Part shown: piece after piece, positions 30,031 to 31,266 of the stretch
Layout: the number at the start of each line of letters is the position of its first letter
How positions within the stretch are numbered: the first letter of the stretch is position 1
Source: an uncultured Dialister sp.
Lineage (GTDB): Bacteria > Bacillota > Negativicutes > Veillonellales > Dialisteraceae
Length of the DNA: 31,266 bases
NCBI GenBank assembly: GCA_934216155.1
Contig: CAKQBK010000025.1
Location: 1-31,266 of the forward strand
Direction of reading: 5' to 3'
The notes under the pieces: model-generated
Told to the model about the DNA's origin: nothing
The model's database searches: none
Seen by the model: only the letters and a program-made list of their open reading frames with translations
Translations under genes and position numbers: made by a program

Positions 30031-31053
30031 TTATTTTAAAAGCGCCGAAATATCATTGGTCATGGCATAGATAAAAATGGTCCCCAGAATCGCAATGCCT
30101 ACAGCCTGGATATACATCAATGCTTTTCTTGGCAGTTCTCTTCGAATGAGTCCTTCGATGAGGGTCAGAATGAGGAGTCCTCCGTCAAGCATAGGAATCG
30201 GAAGGAGATTTAGAAATCCCAGATTCAAACTCAGAAGGGCGATAAATAAAAATAAGGGAAGTACGCCATGGTCTGCCACGGTAGCAGACATACGTGCCAC
30301 ACCGATGGGGCCTGCCACATCGGCCTGTCCCCCAGTGAGCATGCCATAGAGACCGCCTACCATCATTTTCAGAAGGAACACGCACCGATCAAAGCCCATT
30401 GAAATCGATTGCCCTATGGTGGTGTCATGCTGTTCCACGTAGGCGGTGATACCCATCACAGCTCGGCCTTCCTGGTTGTACTGTGGAATAATTTCTTTGG
30501 AAATGGTTTCTCCATCTCTGGAAATAGACAAGGTGAGAATCCGATTTCCTTTATCTTTTGTGAGCTTTCCGATATCGCTCCAAGTTTCGACCTTCTGCCC
30601 ATCAATAGAGAGAATCTTGTCGCCCGGCTGGAGTCCTTGTTTCGCTGCTGACGTGCCTTCCATAACAGTCCCCACCACAGGGATATTGGGAAATGTCTGG
30701 TATCCTTCGATTTTGAAAGCCGCCACCAGAATCACAAAGGCCAGCAGCACATTGAAAAGAGCCCCGCCGATAATCACTAAAAGCCGGGCCCAGATGGGCT
30801 TCTGGGTAAAGGCCCGGGGATCGTCTTTGTTCTCATCGTCCATGCCGGCAATTTTATTGTATCCCCCTAAAGGAATCACCCGGATGGAATAAATGGTCTC
30901 GCCCCACTTCTTGGAAATGAGCTTCGGCCCAAATCCGATAGCAAATTCAATCACTCGCATGCCGGTCCATTTCGCCATCAAGAAATGACCACCTTCGTGA
31001 ATAAATACGATGAGGGCAAAGACGAAAATCGGGGCCAGTATATTTGAAATCAT
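30031..31053 (-). CDS. rseP: RIP metalloprotease RseP (site-2 protease)
   Basis: The 340-residue membrane protein has the zinc motif HEGGH at 19-23 within the first membrane helix, a second membrane helix near 90-112, a single PDZ domain (about 120-195, with GLQPGDKILSIDGQKV), and the third-ligand motif NLLPIPMLDGG in a late membrane helix (about 280-295). A final hydrophobic helix ends the protein. It cleaves anti-sigma factors or remnant signal peptides inside the membrane. One PDZ domain is usual in Firmicutes. A CAAGGAG site precedes the ATG. dxr is expected to the right of the window by common gene order, though a repeat lies between. Confidence 0.96.
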   Translation of the reverse strand: MISNILAPIFVFALIVFIHEGGHFLMAKWTGMRVIEFAIGFGPKLISKKWGETIYSIRVIPLGGYNKIAGMDDENKDDPRAFTQKPIWARLLVIIGGALFNVLLAFVILVAAFKIEGYQTFPNIPVVGTVMEGTSAAKQGLQPGDKILSIDGQKVETWSDIGKLTKDKGNRILTLSISRDGETISKEIIPQYNQEGRAVMGITAYVEQHDTTIGQSISMGFDRCVFLLKMMVGGLYGMLTGGQADVAGPIGVARMSATVADHGVLPLFLFIALLSLNLGFLNLLPIPMLDGGLLILTLIEGLIRRELPRKALMYIQAVGIAILGTIFIYAMTNDISALLK

Positions 31054-31077
31054 ATATTACTCCTTGCTTTAAGATGC

Positions 31078-31140
31078 GTGGCTGGTGACTGGTGACTCGT
31101 GACTAGGGTCTAGTAGCTAGGGATTAGGGATTTAGGAATT
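31078..31140. repeat. Family F heptamer array upstream of rseP
   Basis: GGCTGGTGACTGGTGACTCG and GACTAGG are followed by TAGTAGCTAGGGATTAGGGA. It lies 25 bases before the rseP start, the same relative position as the arrays before htpX and the U32 gene. Confidence 0.7.
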
Positions 31141-31195
31141 AAAGATTATTCTTATAAGTAAGTTGCACCACGGCCTTGGTCCCCCACGTCGGGGT

Positions 31196-31266
31196 AATGC
31201 TGTTAAGTTAAGGATTTGCGCCAGTAAGCATGATTTGGTTTGTGATTATAGGTTACTCAGGTTTCT
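31196..31266. repeat. Family A element, cut by window end
   Basis: AATGCTGTTAAGTTAAGGAT continues as the near-exact reverse complement of 8809-8878, so this is a family A copy in the opposite orientation running out of the window. Confidence 0.8.

Overview
The window looks like a chromosome segment of a diderm Firmicute (class Negativicutes, Veillonellales-like, possibly Dialister). That placement is inference from gene order (pepP-type peptidase, efp, two Asp23-family genes and nusB; rseP followed by ispG; T-box-controlled pheST), from strong AGGAGG-type ribosome binding sites, and from intermediate base composition. No rRNA or other species marker is present. Nearly everything is on the minus strand; the only plus-strand genes are two pilin-like genes near 27-28.5 kb.

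Layout, left to right. 0.36-3.8 kb: nusB, two Asp23/Gls24-family genes, efp and an M24 Xaa-Pro aminopeptidase. 3.8-4.45 kb: a HEPN/MNT (HepT/MntA-type) toxin-antitoxin pair. 4.87-11.64 kb: a complete type I restriction-modification locus, hsdM-hsdS overlapping and hsdR separated from them by a repeat-filled gap. 11.64-13.04 kb: 1.4 kb without a convincing protein gene, holding repeats and a possible structured RNA. 13.04-17.8 kb: mutS2 and a U32 (RlhA-like) gene, overlapping by one base. 18.7-21.3 kb: a PduO-type cobalamin adenosyltransferase, ndk, htpX and a tRNA-Pro(GGG). 22.1-26.7 kb: pheT, pheS and a Phe T-box leader with a clear promoter. 27.0-28.5 kb: two tandem Flp-like prepilins with unusually large C-terminal regions, the second frameshifted. 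28.7-31.05 kb: ispG and rseP.

The most unusual property is the intergenic DNA. Almost every spacer longer than about 200 bp is a mosaic of dispersed repeats from several families: (A) palindromic elements whose arms are tandem 9-bp units of the GTTNCTCAG type, several bounded by inverted TTAAGTTAAG ends; (B) a 331-bp direct repeat present on both sides of pheS; (C, D) further paired elements of about 120-250 bp; (E) GCGCC hairpins with 7-bp GTGAGGA arrays; (F) 7-bp TGACTGG arrays; (G) a MITE with 23-bp terminal inverted repeats; (H) AAGGGTTATA hairpins that look like terminators. The tight junctions inside operons (efp-pepP, mntA-hepT, hsdM-hsdS, U32-mutS2, ndk-htpX) contain none of them.

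Functionally the window mixes housekeeping (transcription antitermination, translation, isoprenoid synthesis, membrane proteolysis, nucleotide metabolism, B12 cofactor) with a small defence cluster (HEPN/MNT plus type I RM) and a possible surface-appendage pair. The pilin-like pair and the repeat architecture are the best candidates for something undescribed. All homology calls were made by eye from protein sequence; no search or folding was run.
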